This document shows positions 35,402 through 43,886 of a stretch of 64,000 bases of DNA, piece by piece. The notes under the pieces were generated by a model. It worked only from the letters and a program-made list of their open reading frames with translations. It ran no database searches and was not told where the DNA came from. This DNA is from an uncultured Prevotellaceae bacterium (lineage in GTDB: Bacteria > Bacteroidota > Bacteroidia > Bacteroidales > Muribaculaceae). Position 1 is the stretch's first letter. Each line of letters begins with the position of its first letter. Location of the stretch: NCBI GenBank assembly GCA_905207705.1, contig CAJLMA010000002.1:1-64000 (forward strand), in the 5' to 3' direction. The position numbers were made by a program, and so were the translations under genes.

Positions 35402-35488
35402 CTATATGCATAAAATCTCGCCTTTATTTTTATTAAAATAAAAGTAAAAGAAAAAATAATATGCAAAAAATCGGCTCATAAATGTCAT
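35402..35488 (-). CDS. Phe/Tyr-rich leader peptide of the aromatic operon
   Basis: A 28-codon frame starts at ATG 35488 (a second ATG is at 35479) and ends at TAG 35404-35402. Residues 7-18 are FFAYYFFFYFYF: 7 Phe and 4 Tyr in 12 residues, with one more Phe at position 3. The rest (NKNKGEILCI) is ordinary. A strong promoter lies just upstream and an intrinsic terminator 28 nt after the stop codon, followed by the genes that make Phe and Tyr. This is the layout of ribosome-mediated attenuation: low charged tRNA-Phe or tRNA-Tyr would stall the ribosome on the aromatic run. No sequence similarity is needed for the call, only composition, position and structure. Confidence 0.88.
   Translation of the reverse strand: MTFMSRFFAYYFFFYFYFNKNKGEILCI
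35413..35422 (-). promoter_or_regulatory. Candidate antiterminator arm
   Basis: The minus-strand GGCGAGATTT at 35422-35413 lies within the leader peptide codons just after the aromatic run. It can pair with AAATCCCGCC (35373-35364), the 5' arm of the terminator, at 9 of 10 positions. A ribosome stalled on the Phe/Tyr codons would leave it free; a ribosome reaching the TAG would cover it. Confidence 0.7.
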
Positions 35489-35495
35489 TGTGGTG

Positions 35496-35525
35496 CAAAG
35501 ATAACTATAAGTTTTAAAAAACAAA
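35496..35525 (-). promoter_or_regulatory. Promoter of the Phe/Tyr operon
   Basis: Minus-strand TATCTTTG (35503-35496) is preceded by TTTG (35525-35522) after 18 bp. The expected start near 35492 leaves only a few nucleotides before the first leader ATG and ~13 before the second. Confidence 0.75.
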
Positions 35526-35592
35526 TATCTTCTTACATTTTTTATTAAAAGAAGTTTCAGCGGTTGTGTTTTTTTTAATATGTGTATGTAAT

Positions 35593-35958
35593 TTACATGT
35601 ATAATGTGTCAACCGTGGTTGAATCCTGTCCTTCAATTACGGTAACTTGGCATGAAGAGTTTACATTCCCACAGCTGACAGTGATATTTGCCGATCCGGG
35701 GACTTTTGATACTACGACGCCCGAATCGCTAACAGATGCTATTTCTTCGTTGGAAGAAGACCATTTGACTTTAATTAGATTTGGGTCTTCAAAATCTCCT
35801 CCTTCATAAACAAGAGAAAACGACATTTGCAAAGTGTCATTTACAGGTATTGACGCTTCTGACGGGTATATTTCAATATAAGTTGCTTCAAAAGCTTTGT
35901 TGCAACATGTAGTAGTTGCTAAAACCATAGCTATTATGATATATATGAAATTTTTCAT
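35593..35958 (-). CDS. Small Ig-like (BIG2-type) lipoprotein
   Basis: This is a 121-residue protein with a lipoprotein signal peptide (MKNFIYIIIAMVLATTT before Cys18/Cys19). The single mature domain has the pattern of bacterial Ig-like group 2: IEIYPSEASIPVNDTLQM at the start, WSSSNEEIASVSDSGVVVSKVPGSANITV in the middle, split at about residues 67-95, and a CQVTV strand near the end. It probably sits on the surface or in the periplasm and has no recognised catalytic part. A TATTTTTG (minus strand, 35988-35981) could be its -7 box, but no -33 partner was seen. It is a single gene between the phe leader and nrdJ. Confidence 0.75.
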   Translation of the reverse strand: MKNFIYIIIAMVLATTTCCNKAFEATYIEIYPSEASIPVNDTLQMSFSLVYEGGDFEDPNLIKVKWSSSNEEIASVSDSGVVVSKVPGSANITVSCGNVNSSCQVTVIEGQDSTTVDTLYM

Positions 35959-36281
35959 TAATTATGAGATTCTTTTTTTGCAAAAATACAAAATTTGGTC
36001 AACAAGACAGATGAAAAATACAATTTTACATAATATTAGTTTTAGGTTTCGGTAATCAATAGATATTTATATTGATAAATAATTTAAAAATGCAAGACAT
36101 ATTATGATTTTCTGTTTTGGAAAATAATTTTTAAACATATTTTTGTTATTATATTGATAATCAATAATTTAATTTTTGAAATAGAAAACTTTGAAAAAAA
36201 TACGATGTATGATTGTGATTAAAAATATTATTGTGTTATCTTTGTGCAGTAATTCAAAATCCCCAAAACTACTTATTATCT
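35959..36281. other. AT-rich divergent region between lipoprotein gene and nrdJ
   Basis: About 320 bp of very AT-rich DNA without a supported gene. It holds a candidate -7 box for the minus-strand lipoprotein (35981-35988) and the nrdJ promoter at its right end. No cobalamin riboswitch core was recognised, although nrdJ encodes a B12-dependent enzyme. Confidence 0.6.
36213..36244 (+). promoter_or_regulatory. Promoter of nrdJ
   Basis: A TTG at 36213-36215 and TATCTTTG at 36237-36244 are 21 bp apart. The longest nrdJ frame begins inside it, so the later ATG at 36282 is the start. Confidence 0.8.
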
Positions 36282-38819
36282 ATGGATAGAAAAACATTCA
36301 GTTACGAAGAAGCTTTTAATGCCACAAAAGAATATTTCAATGGCGATGAATTGGCTGCCAGGGTATGGGCAAGCAAGTATGCTTTGAAGGATTCTTATGG
36401 AAACCTTTATGAATTAACACCTGATGACATGCATCATAGGTTGGCTTCGGAGTTGAGCCGCATTGAAAAGAAATATCCAAATCCAATGTCGGAAGATGAA
36501 ATTTTCAACTTGTTGAAAAATTTCAGATATATAGTTCCTCAAGGCAGTCCAATGGCAGGCATAGGTAATAATTTTCAAATAGGTTCTTTGTCCAACTGTT
36601 TTGTAATTGGTCTTGATGGTAACCCTGATTCTTATGGTGGAATCATAAAAATTGACGAGGAGCAAGTCCAACTTATGAAGCGTAGAGGCGGAGTCGGGCA
36701 TGATTTGTCTCATATACGACCCAAAGGGTCTCCTGTAAAGAATTCTGCACTCACGTCAACTGGACTCGTGCCTTTTATGGAGCGATATTCAAATTCGACT
36801 CGAGAAGTGGCTCAAGATGGCCGCCGTGGAGCGTTGATGTTGTCGGTCAGCATAAAGCATCCTGATGCTGAGGCATTCATTGATGCCAAAATGGTTGAAG
36901 GGAAAGTGACAGGAGCCAATGTGTCGGTAAGAATTGATGATGAGTTCATGAATGCTGCCGTTAATGGGGATAAATACACGCAAAAATATCCGATAGATTC
37001 TGATGCGCCTAAATATACAAAAGAGGTAGATGCTTCACAATTGTGGAAGAAAATAGTTCACAATGCATGGAAAAGTGCAGAGCCAGGAGTGCTTTTTTGG
37101 GATACAATCATAAAAGAATCAGTGCCAGATTGTTATGCAGACCTTGGCTTTAAGACAATTTCCACAAATCCATGTGGAGAAATTCCGTTGTGTCCATACG
37201 ATAGCTGCCGATTGCTCGCAATAAACTTGTATTCCTATGTAAAGCATCCGTTTACAAACAAGGCCAGTTTTGATTATGAATTGTTCAAAACTCATGTTGG
37301 CAAAGCTCAAAGGTTGATGGATGACATTATCGACCTTGAAATGGAAAAAATCGACAAGATTATCGATAAGATAAATAACGACCCTGAAACTCTTGAAGTC
37401 AAAGCCACTGAGTTGCATCTGTGGGAAAAAATAAAGTCCAAGACATTGAAAGGCCGTCGTACAGGAGTTGGAACTACTGCCGAAGGCGACATGTTGGCTG
37501 CCATGGGGTATGCTTATGGCACAGACGAAGCAACTGACTTCTCGGAAAATGTTCATAAGACCTTGGCCATAGCAGCTTATGGTTCGTCAGTTATTTTGGC
37601 AAAGGAACGTGGAGCGTTTGAGATATATGATGCAAAGAAAGAGGAGAACAATCCTTTCATCCAACGATTGAAGTCGGTAGACGCCGGATTGTATGACAAT
37701 ATGGTGAAATATGGAAGACGTAATATTGCCTGCCTTACGATAGCACCAACCGGAACGACAAGTTTGATGACCCAAACGACTTCCGGCATAGAACCTGTGT
37801 TCCTGCCAGTGTATAAGCGACGCAGAAAAGTAAATCCAAATGATCCTGACAGTCATATAGATTACGTTGACGAAACAGGAGACTGCTTTGAAGAATATAT
37901 CGTTTATCATCATAAGTTTATAGAGTGGATGAATACCAACGGGATAGAGGTAAATCCAAATTACTCGCAAGCAGAACTCGATGAGATAGTCAAAATATCT
38001 CCTTATTATAAAGCCACATCAAATGACATAGACTGGTTGGCCAAAGTGAGGATGCAAGGGCGCATTCAAAAATGGGTAGACCATTCGATTAGCGTTACAA
38101 TCAATCTTCCTAATGATGTAACAGAGGAGCTTGTGAATGACCTTTACATTGAAGCATGGCGTTCGGGCTGCAAGGGTTGTACGGTCTACAGAGACGGCTC
38201 GCGCTCAGGTGTACTGATATCGACAAAAAGCAAGGAAGCCAAAGTAGGCCATTACATGGCAGACGAAGAATATATATTGAAGCGTCCTGTTGAGCTTGAA
38301 GCCGATGTCGTGAGATTCCAAAACAACAAAGAGAAGTGGATTGCATTCATAGGATTGATCAATGAACGTCCGTATGAAATTTTCACAGGACTTGCCGATG
38401 ATGATGAAGGTATATTCTGTCCGAAATCGGTTAACCGTGGGAAAATCATTAAGGCGGTGGATGAACATGGAAACAAGAGGTATGACTTCCAGTTCATAAA
38501 CAAACGAGGCTATAAGACAACAATAGAAGGATTGTCGGAGAAATTTAATCCTGAGTTTTGGAATTACGCCAAGCTCATTTCGGGAGTATTGCGTTATGGC
38601 ATGCCTATAGATCAAGTCTTGAAGTTGATAGGCAGTTTGGAACTTGACAATAAATCAATAAACACATGGAAGATGGGTGTAGAACGTGCGCTGAAGAAGT
38701 ATCTTCCTAATGGAGCAAAGGCCAGCGGACAAAAATGCCCTAAGTGTGGACAAGAAACGTTGATATACCAGGAAGGCTGTTTGATATGTACTTCTTGCGG
38801 AACATCCAAGTGTGGTTGA
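36282..38819 (+). CDS. nrdJ: Adenosylcobalamin-dependent (class II) ribonucleotide reductase
   Basis: This 845-residue enzyme reduces ribonucleotides to deoxyribonucleotides with a radical from adenosylcobalamin, so it works with or without oxygen. It shows GSLSNCFVIG, GGVGHDLSHIRPKGSPV, the active-site STNPCGEIPLCPYDSC and PTGTTSLMTQTTSGIEPVF, and the redox-active C-terminal region GCKGCTVYRDGSRSG. The last ~30 residues form a zinc-ribbon-like tail (CPKCGQETLIYQEGCLICTSC then GTSKCG). The start at ATG 36282 follows the promoter and removes 17 unconserved residues. It stands alone, with a terminator-like hairpin after it. Confidence 0.95.
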   Translation: MDRKTFSYEEAFNATKEYFNGDELAARVWASKYALKDSYGNLYELTPDDMHHRLASELSRIEKKYPNPMSEDEIFNLLKNFRYIVPQGSPMAGIGNNFQIGSLSNCFVIGLDGNPDSYGGIIKIDEEQVQLMKRRGGVGHDLSHIRPKGSPVKNSALTSTGLVPFMERYSNSTREVAQDGRRGALMLSVSIKHPDAEAFIDAKMVEGKVTGANVSVRIDDEFMNAAVNGDKYTQKYPIDSDAPKYTKEVDASQLWKKIVHNAWKSAEPGVLFWDTIIKESVPDCYADLGFKTISTNPCGEIPLCPYDSCRLLAINLYSYVKHPFTNKASFDYELFKTHVGKAQRLMDDIIDLEMEKIDKIIDKINNDPETLEVKATELHLWEKIKSKTLKGRRTGVGTTAEGDMLAAMGYAYGTDEATDFSENVHKTLAIAAYGSSVILAKERGAFEIYDAKKEENNPFIQRLKSVDAGLYDNMVKYGRRNIACLTIAPTGTTSLMTQTTSGIEPVFLPVYKRRRKVNPNDPDSHIDYVDETGDCFEEYIVYHHKFIEWMNTNGIEVNPNYSQAELDEIVKISPYYKATSNDIDWLAKVRMQGRIQKWVDHSISVTINLPNDVTEELVNDLYIEAWRSGCKGCTVYRDGSRSGVLISTKSKEAKVGHYMADEEYILKRPVELEADVVRFQNNKEKWIAFIGLINERPYEIFTGLADDDEGIFCPKSVNRGKIIKAVDEHGNKRYDFQFINKRGYKTTIEGLSEKFNPEFWNYAKLISGVLRYGMPIDQVLKLIGSLELDNKSINTWKMGVERALKKYLPNGAKASGQKCPKCGQETLIYQEGCLICTSCGTSKCG

Positions 38820-38853
38820 CGTTATACGCTCCATGAAACAAAAAAATAATTTG

Positions 38854-38884
38854 GGTCCGGCATATTTTATGTCCGGGCCTTAAT
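38854..38884 (+). terminator. Probable terminator after nrdJ
   Basis: GGTCCGGCATA pairs with TATGTCCGGGCC (one bulge, one G-U pair), followed by TTAATTATT. The T-run is weak. Confidence 0.55.
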
Positions 38885-38967
38885 TATTAAAAATAAAATG
38901 TGTATATTTATCAAAAATTTTTAACCACGCTCATATTAACTAATATCAAGATAAAATAAGCCAATCT

Positions 38968-41646
38968 ATGAAGTTGACGTTATACATCGATTATCGAACT
39001 AATTGGGGAGAGTCGGTTTATTTAGTAAACTGTAATTCAGCGGATAAAGATGGTTCGCATGCTATAAAGATGGACTTTGATGGCATGAGTACTTGGTTTT
39101 ATACGCTGACATTGCCCGATTCGGTAAAAGAGTTCACTTATTGTTATGTTGTAAAGTCGGACATCGGACAACAGTATTGCCGACAAGAATGGGGAAAGCC
39201 GCATCGTGTATTATTAAACACTGGGGTAGACTGTGATGTGTTTGACAAATGGCACGATGAACCATTTGACAGCTCTTTCTATTCATCGGCTTTCACCGAA
39301 AGCATATTTGCCGGAGCGAGGTCGCAAGCACCAATTATCGGGGAAGCCGGTAGCGTGTTGTTTAAAATAAAAGCTCCTGTTATTGGTGCAAATGAGGTTT
39401 TGGCTGTAGTAGGAAGCAATGAAATGCTTGGCAACTGGAATCCGGAACAGGCAATTGTGCTAAACAATTATAATTTCCCAGAATGGAGTTTTTGCTTAGA
39501 CTTGTCGAAAGTGAAATATCCATTTGAATACAAATTTCTGATCTTGAAGAAAGATACTCATGAAGTTGTGGCATGGGAAAACAGGGATAATAGAATCTTT
39601 GATAAACTTTCACATAAAACAGGTTCGGGATTGACCGTAATCAGCTTGCCGGATTTTGTGAATCCACGTCCAAATTGGAGAGGTGCAGGAACAGCCATTC
39701 CTGTATTTTCATTGAGGTCGGAAGATGATTTCGGCGTTGGTGATTTCTATGACCTGTTTAAGATGGTGGATTGGGCTGAAATTACAGGGCAGAAATTCAT
39801 TCAAGTCCTACCGATTAACGACACGACAATGACGCATACATGGACCGATTCCTATCCATATAGTGCAAATTCCATATTTGCGTTGCACCCTATGTATTTG
39901 CGCCCTTCGGCTATTGGCACTTTGAATGACAAAGAAAAACTTGCCAAATACAACGAATTAGCTTCTGAGTTGAACAGTCTGCCTCAAGTTGACTATGAAA
40001 GAGCTAATGATATCAAACTTGCTTATGTAAAAGATTTATATGAACAATTAGGTGAAGAAACTTTCTCTTCGGAAAGTTATTTGGCATTTTTTGAAGCAAA
40101 TAAATACTGGTTGAAGCCTTACGCTGCATTTTGTGTGTTGCGAGACCAAAAAGGAACTGCCGATTTCTCAAAATGGGGATTATATTCATCCTATGACGAG
40201 AAAATGGTTGATAAATTTTGTATTGACAATGAATATGAAATAAAATTATGTTATTTCATCCAATATCATCTTGACAAGCAATTAAAGGAAGTTAGGAATT
40301 ATGCACATTCCAAAGGTATTGTCTTGAAAGGTGACATACCAATCGGAATAAGCAGAAACAGTGCGGACGCATGGGTTGAACCACGCTTGTTCAACTTAGG
40401 ATGCCAGGCAGGAGCTCCACCTGATGATTTCTCTGTTCTCGGCCAAAATTGGGGGCTTCCAACCTACAATTGGGAAGAAATGAACAAAGACGGTTTCAAG
40501 TGGTGGAAAAACCGTTTCAGGAAAATGTCGGAATATTTTGACGCATATAGAATAGACCACATATTAGGATTTTTCAGAATTTGGCAGATACCTATGGATG
40601 CAGTGCATGGATTGCTTGGCACATTTAATCCGGCATTGCCATTCAGCGAAGAAGAGCTTCGTTGCCAATACGACTTCTGGCTCGATAAGGATTTGCAGAC
40701 GACACCTTATATAATGGATTATTTCTTAAATGACTTCTTTGGCGAGTATACCGAAGAGGCTAAGAACAGGTTCTTGTATGACAAAGGGTTCGGACGATAC
40801 GGATTGACTGAAAATTTCAATACCCAAGCGAAAGTCGTAGAATACTTCAGTAGTCAAGAAGATAATGAGAAGAACAACAAATTAAAAAATGCTCTTCTTG
40901 GATTGATTGATGAAGTGCTATTTATAGAAGATTCTGAGGAAAAAGGAAAATATCATCCTCGCATTTCAGCCCAATATACCTATATATACAGGTCATTAAA
41001 CGATTATGAACGCTGGTGTTTCAACAGGTTGTATAATGACTTTTTCTATCATAGGCATAATGATTTCTGGTATGGCAAGGCAATGTGGAAATTACCGCCA
41101 TTAATACATGCTACCAGCATGCTTGTTTGTGGAGAAGACCTCGGTATGATTCCTGATTGCGTACCTTCGGTAATGAAAGAGCTTAAAATATTATCGCTCG
41201 AAATACAAAGAATGTCGAAAGACCCGTCTCAGGAATTTGGCAATCCTTATTTTTATCCATACTTGTCGGTATGTACGACATCTACGCACGACATGCCTGG
41301 AATAAGGGCTTGGTGGGAAGAAGACAGAGGAAGGACCCAGCGATTCTATAACAATATGTTGCATGAAGCCGGACAAGCTCCTTATTATGCCGAACCTTGG
41401 ATATGTGACCGCATCGTATCAATGCATCTTGAATCTCCAGCAATGTTGACTATTTTACCATTGCAAGATTGGTTGTCGATTGATGGAAAATTGCGCAGAA
41501 AGAATCCACAAGAGGAGCAAATAAATGTCCCTGCAATCTCTAAATATTATTGGAGGTACAGAATGCATTTGACATTGGAGGAACTTATTGCAGATAAAGA
41601 TTTCAATGCTATACTGAAGAATAAGATAACATATAGCGGACGTTAA
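38968..41646 (+). CDS. malQ: 4-alpha-glucanotransferase with two N-terminal starch-binding domains
   Basis: This 892-residue protein is arranged like plant DPE2. Two CBM20-type starch-binding domains lie at about residues 1-105 and 115-225 (the second with LAVVGSNEMLGNWNPEQAIVLN). A GH77 amylomaltase domain follows at ~235-885 (GTAIPVFSLRSEDDFGVGDF, KGDIPIGISRNSADAW, FDAYRIDHILGFFRIW, CGEDLGMIPDCV). It disproportionates maltodextrins or transfers glucosyl units to glycogen in the cytoplasm; there is no signal peptide. It is a lone gene, not next to other maltose or glycogen genes here, and is followed by a strong terminator. Confidence 0.93.
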   Translation: MKLTLYIDYRTNWGESVYLVNCNSADKDGSHAIKMDFDGMSTWFYTLTLPDSVKEFTYCYVVKSDIGQQYCRQEWGKPHRVLLNTGVDCDVFDKWHDEPFDSSFYSSAFTESIFAGARSQAPIIGEAGSVLFKIKAPVIGANEVLAVVGSNEMLGNWNPEQAIVLNNYNFPEWSFCLDLSKVKYPFEYKFLILKKDTHEVVAWENRDNRIFDKLSHKTGSGLTVISLPDFVNPRPNWRGAGTAIPVFSLRSEDDFGVGDFYDLFKMVDWAEITGQKFIQVLPINDTTMTHTWTDSYPYSANSIFALHPMYLRPSAIGTLNDKEKLAKYNELASELNSLPQVDYERANDIKLAYVKDLYEQLGEETFSSESYLAFFEANKYWLKPYAAFCVLRDQKGTADFSKWGLYSSYDEKMVDKFCIDNEYEIKLCYFIQYHLDKQLKEVRNYAHSKGIVLKGDIPIGISRNSADAWVEPRLFNLGCQAGAPPDDFSVLGQNWGLPTYNWEEMNKDGFKWWKNRFRKMSEYFDAYRIDHILGFFRIWQIPMDAVHGLLGTFNPALPFSEEELRCQYDFWLDKDLQTTPYIMDYFLNDFFGEYTEEAKNRFLYDKGFGRYGLTENFNTQAKVVEYFSSQEDNEKNNKLKNALLGLIDEVLFIEDSEEKGKYHPRISAQYTYIYRSLNDYERWCFNRLYNDFFYHRHNDFWYGKAMWKLPPLIHATSMLVCGEDLGMIPDCVPSVMKELKILSLEIQRMSKDPSQEFGNPYFYPYLSVCTTSTHDMPGIRAWWEEDRGRTQRFYNNMLHEAGQAPYYAEPWICDRIVSMHLESPAMLTILPLQDWLSIDGKLRRKNPQEEQINVPAISKYYWRYRMHLTLEELIADKDFNAILKNKITYSGR

Positions 41647-41655
41647 AATCGACAT

Positions 41656-41700
41656 AATCATTCCAGCAAGCAACAAATAAAAGCTTGCTGGAATGATTTA
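41656..41700. terminator. Terminator after malQ
   Basis: A perfect 15-bp stem (41656-41670 with 41684-41698, core ATTCCAGCAAG) is followed by TATATAA. Stem quality is high. Confidence 0.85.
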
Positions 41701-41735
41701 TATAACGGATAAATGAGCAGTATATGAATAAAAAA

Positions 41736-41752
41736 CACTAACTTTGTTAGTG
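41736..41752 (+). promoter_or_regulatory. Palindrome over a -7-like box upstream of the nucleotidyltransferase gene
   Basis: CACTAAC-TTT-GTTAGTG is a perfect 7-bp inverted repeat, and TAACTTTG (41739-41746) within it fits the -7 consensus. No clear -33 box is seen 19-21 bp before it. It could be an operator or coincidence. Confidence 0.45.
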
Positions 41753-41834
41753 ATAGTCACATCGACCATGAATTGTGATATAAGAAAAATGTTATTTGTA
41801 GATCATATATTGATATAGACTTTAATTTCAAGTA

Positions 41835-42746
41835 ATGAAACCGACATTATTAGTTTTGGCTGCCGGCATGGGTAGCCGGTACGGAGGACTTAAACAACTT
41901 GACGGCATAGGTCCTAATGGTGAAACCATCATGGATTATTCAATTTATGATGCTATTCGCAGTGGTTTTGGTAAAGTTGTTTTTGTAATTCGTCATGATT
42001 TTGAAAAAGATTTCAGGGACAAAGTATTGAGTAAATATGAAAATCACATTTCTACTGAAGTAGTTTTCCAGTCCATAGACAATTTACCTGACGGGTATGT
42101 TCCAAATCCTGAGCGAATAAAGCCGTGGGGGACAAATCATGCTGTGCTTATGGGAAAAAACGTTATAGATGAACCGTTTGCTGTCATAAATGCAGATGAT
42201 TTCTATGGCTATGACAGTTTTAAGACATTGGCAGAAGCTCTTCAATCGATGTGCGGCAAAAAGAATGAATATTGCATGATTGGTTTTCATGTAGGCAACA
42301 CATTGAGCGAAAGTGGGGAAGTGTCGCGTGGAATCTGCAATATTACAGAAGCCGGACTATTGTCCACAGTAACAGAGCGTCATCACATTAAGCGTAGAGA
42401 AGGGCAAGTATCCTATATTGACGACAATGATGGCAAGGAATACAAACTCGACGACAATGCCCTTGTGTCAATGAACATGTGGGGATTCACTCCCGATTAT
42501 TTTGAATATTCCGAGAAAGCGTTTGTTGAATTTCTCGACAAGAATAAAAATGAATTAAAGGCTGAATTTTACATACCTTCGATGGTGAACGAACTCATCA
42601 CAACCGGTATCGCATCAGTCAAAGTATATGGAACCAAATCATCATGGTTTGGTGTGACTTATGCAGCAGATAAGCCTGCTGTCATGGTAAATATTGCTAA
42701 TCTTATTAAAGAAGGAGTATATCCAAACGAATTATTTAATTTTTAA
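41835..42746 (+). CDS. Sugar nucleotidyltransferase-like protein
   Basis: This is a 303-residue protein of the NTP_transferase fold. The N-terminus LVLAAGMGSRYGGLKQLDGIGPNGETIMD holds the nucleotide-binding glycine loop with its conserved Arg and Lys (split at about residues 5-33), and AVINADDFYGYDSFK has the metal-binding Asp region. The family includes glucose-1-phosphate uridylyl- and thymidylyltransferases; this Bacteroidota subgroup has no assigned sugar. A UDP-glucose 4-epimerase gene follows after 21 bp, so a role in activating a hexose phosphate is likely. Confidence 0.8.
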   Translation: MKPTLLVLAAGMGSRYGGLKQLDGIGPNGETIMDYSIYDAIRSGFGKVVFVIRHDFEKDFRDKVLSKYENHISTEVVFQSIDNLPDGYVPNPERIKPWGTNHAVLMGKNVIDEPFAVINADDFYGYDSFKTLAEALQSMCGKKNEYCMIGFHVGNTLSESGEVSRGICNITEAGLLSTVTERHHIKRREGQVSYIDDNDGKEYKLDDNALVSMNMWGFTPDYFEYSEKAFVEFLDKNKNELKAEFYIPSMVNELITTGIASVKVYGTKSSWFGVTYAADKPAVMVNIANLIKEGVYPNELFNF

Positions 42747-42767
42747 ATAACATAAACTATTATCATC

Positions 42768-43802
42768 ATGAAAGGAAAAATTTTGGTTACCGGCGGAACC
42801 GGCTACATAGGTTCCCACACAGTTGTAGAGTTACAAACTGCAGGTTATGAAGTTGTTATTATAGACAATCTGTCTAACAGCAACATTGAAGTACTTGATG
42901 GAATAGAAAAGATTACAGGCGTACGCCCTGTATTTGTCAAGGCAGATTGCACTGATATCAACGCATTGACAAAATTATTTGATGAGAATCCCGGCATCAA
43001 CGGTATTATCAACTTTGCAGCAAGCAAGGCTGTAGGAGAATCGGTTCAAAAACCGTTGTTGTATTATCGCAACAATCTTGTAACATTAATCAACTTGTTG
43101 GAATTAATGCCTAAATATGGAACAAAAGGCATTGTATTCTCTTCTTCCTGCACTGTATATGGAGAACCTGACAAGAATCCGGTAGATGAAAGTGCTCCTA
43201 TAAAGAAAGCGACATCTCCTTATGGAAATACAAAACAAATCTCAGAAGAGATAATAACCGATTATATTCATTCAGGTGCTCCTATCAAGAGCGTTATATT
43301 AAGATATTTCAACCCAGTAGGAGCTCATCCAAGTGCAGAGATAGGCGAGTTGCCAAATGGCGTTCCTCAAAATCTTATACCTTATTTGACTCAAACAGCA
43401 ATAGGCATAAGGAAAGAACTTAGTGTATTTGGCGATGACTATAACACATCTGATGGTTCGTGCATACGCGACTTCATCAATGTAGTAGATCTTGCAAAGG
43501 CTCATGTTACAGCCCTCGAAAGAATGCTTGAAGACAAGAGCGAGGAAACTCTTGAAATATTCAATCTTGGGACAGGCGTAGGCTTGTCGGTACTCGAACT
43601 GATCAGCTCATTTGAAAGAGCTACCGGCGTGAAGGTTCCACATAAGATCGTAGGCCGTCGTAGTGGCGATATTGAAAAAGTATGGGCAGATCCTGCAAAA
43701 GCAAACAACGTCCTTGGCTGGAAAGCCACGACATCGATTGATGATACCATGAGGTCGGCTTGGAACTGGCAGCTTAAATTGCGTGAAAGAGGCATCATGT
43801 AA
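42768..43802 (+). CDS. galE: UDP-glucose 4-epimerase
   Basis: This is a 344-residue extended short-chain dehydrogenase that interconverts UDP-glucose and UDP-galactose. It has the NAD site VTGGTGYIGSHTVVEL at the N-terminus, catalytic Ser/Thr in FSSSCTVYGEP, Tyr-x3-Lys in SPYGNTKQISEE, and the substrate-binding LRYFNPVGAHPS and GDGSCIRDFI-like SDGSCIRDFINVVDLA. Length is standard. It probably forms a two-gene operon with the nucleotidyltransferase and is followed by a terminator. Confidence 0.96.
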   Translation: MKGKILVTGGTGYIGSHTVVELQTAGYEVVIIDNLSNSNIEVLDGIEKITGVRPVFVKADCTDINALTKLFDENPGINGIINFAASKAVGESVQKPLLYYRNNLVTLINLLELMPKYGTKGIVFSSSCTVYGEPDKNPVDESAPIKKATSPYGNTKQISEEIITDYIHSGAPIKSVILRYFNPVGAHPSAEIGELPNGVPQNLIPYLTQTAIGIRKELSVFGDDYNTSDGSCIRDFINVVDLAKAHVTALERMLEDKSEETLEIFNLGTGVGLSVLELISSFERATGVKVPHKIVGRRSGDIEKVWADPAKANNVLGWKATTSIDDTMRSAWNWQLKLRERGIM

Positions 43803-43824
43803 TAACAAATTATATACTTAGGTA

Positions 43825-43862
43825 AAAAGCATGTGAGGAGAATTATCTCACATGCTTTTTTG
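43825..43862. terminator. Bidirectional terminator after galE
   Basis: AAAGCATGTGAG (43827-43838) pairs with CTCACATGCTTT (43848-43859), with A- and T-runs outside. It serves galE and the converging permease gene. Confidence 0.9.
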
Positions 43863-43886
43863 TCATTATTGTAATGATGCACGAAG

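Noticed and set aside
36231..36281. Longer N-terminus for NrdJ
   Set aside because: It starts inside the promoter; ATG 36282 gives the normal protein.
35959..36281. Cobalamin riboswitch before nrdJ
   Set aside because: No B12-box-like core or matching stems could be found by eye.
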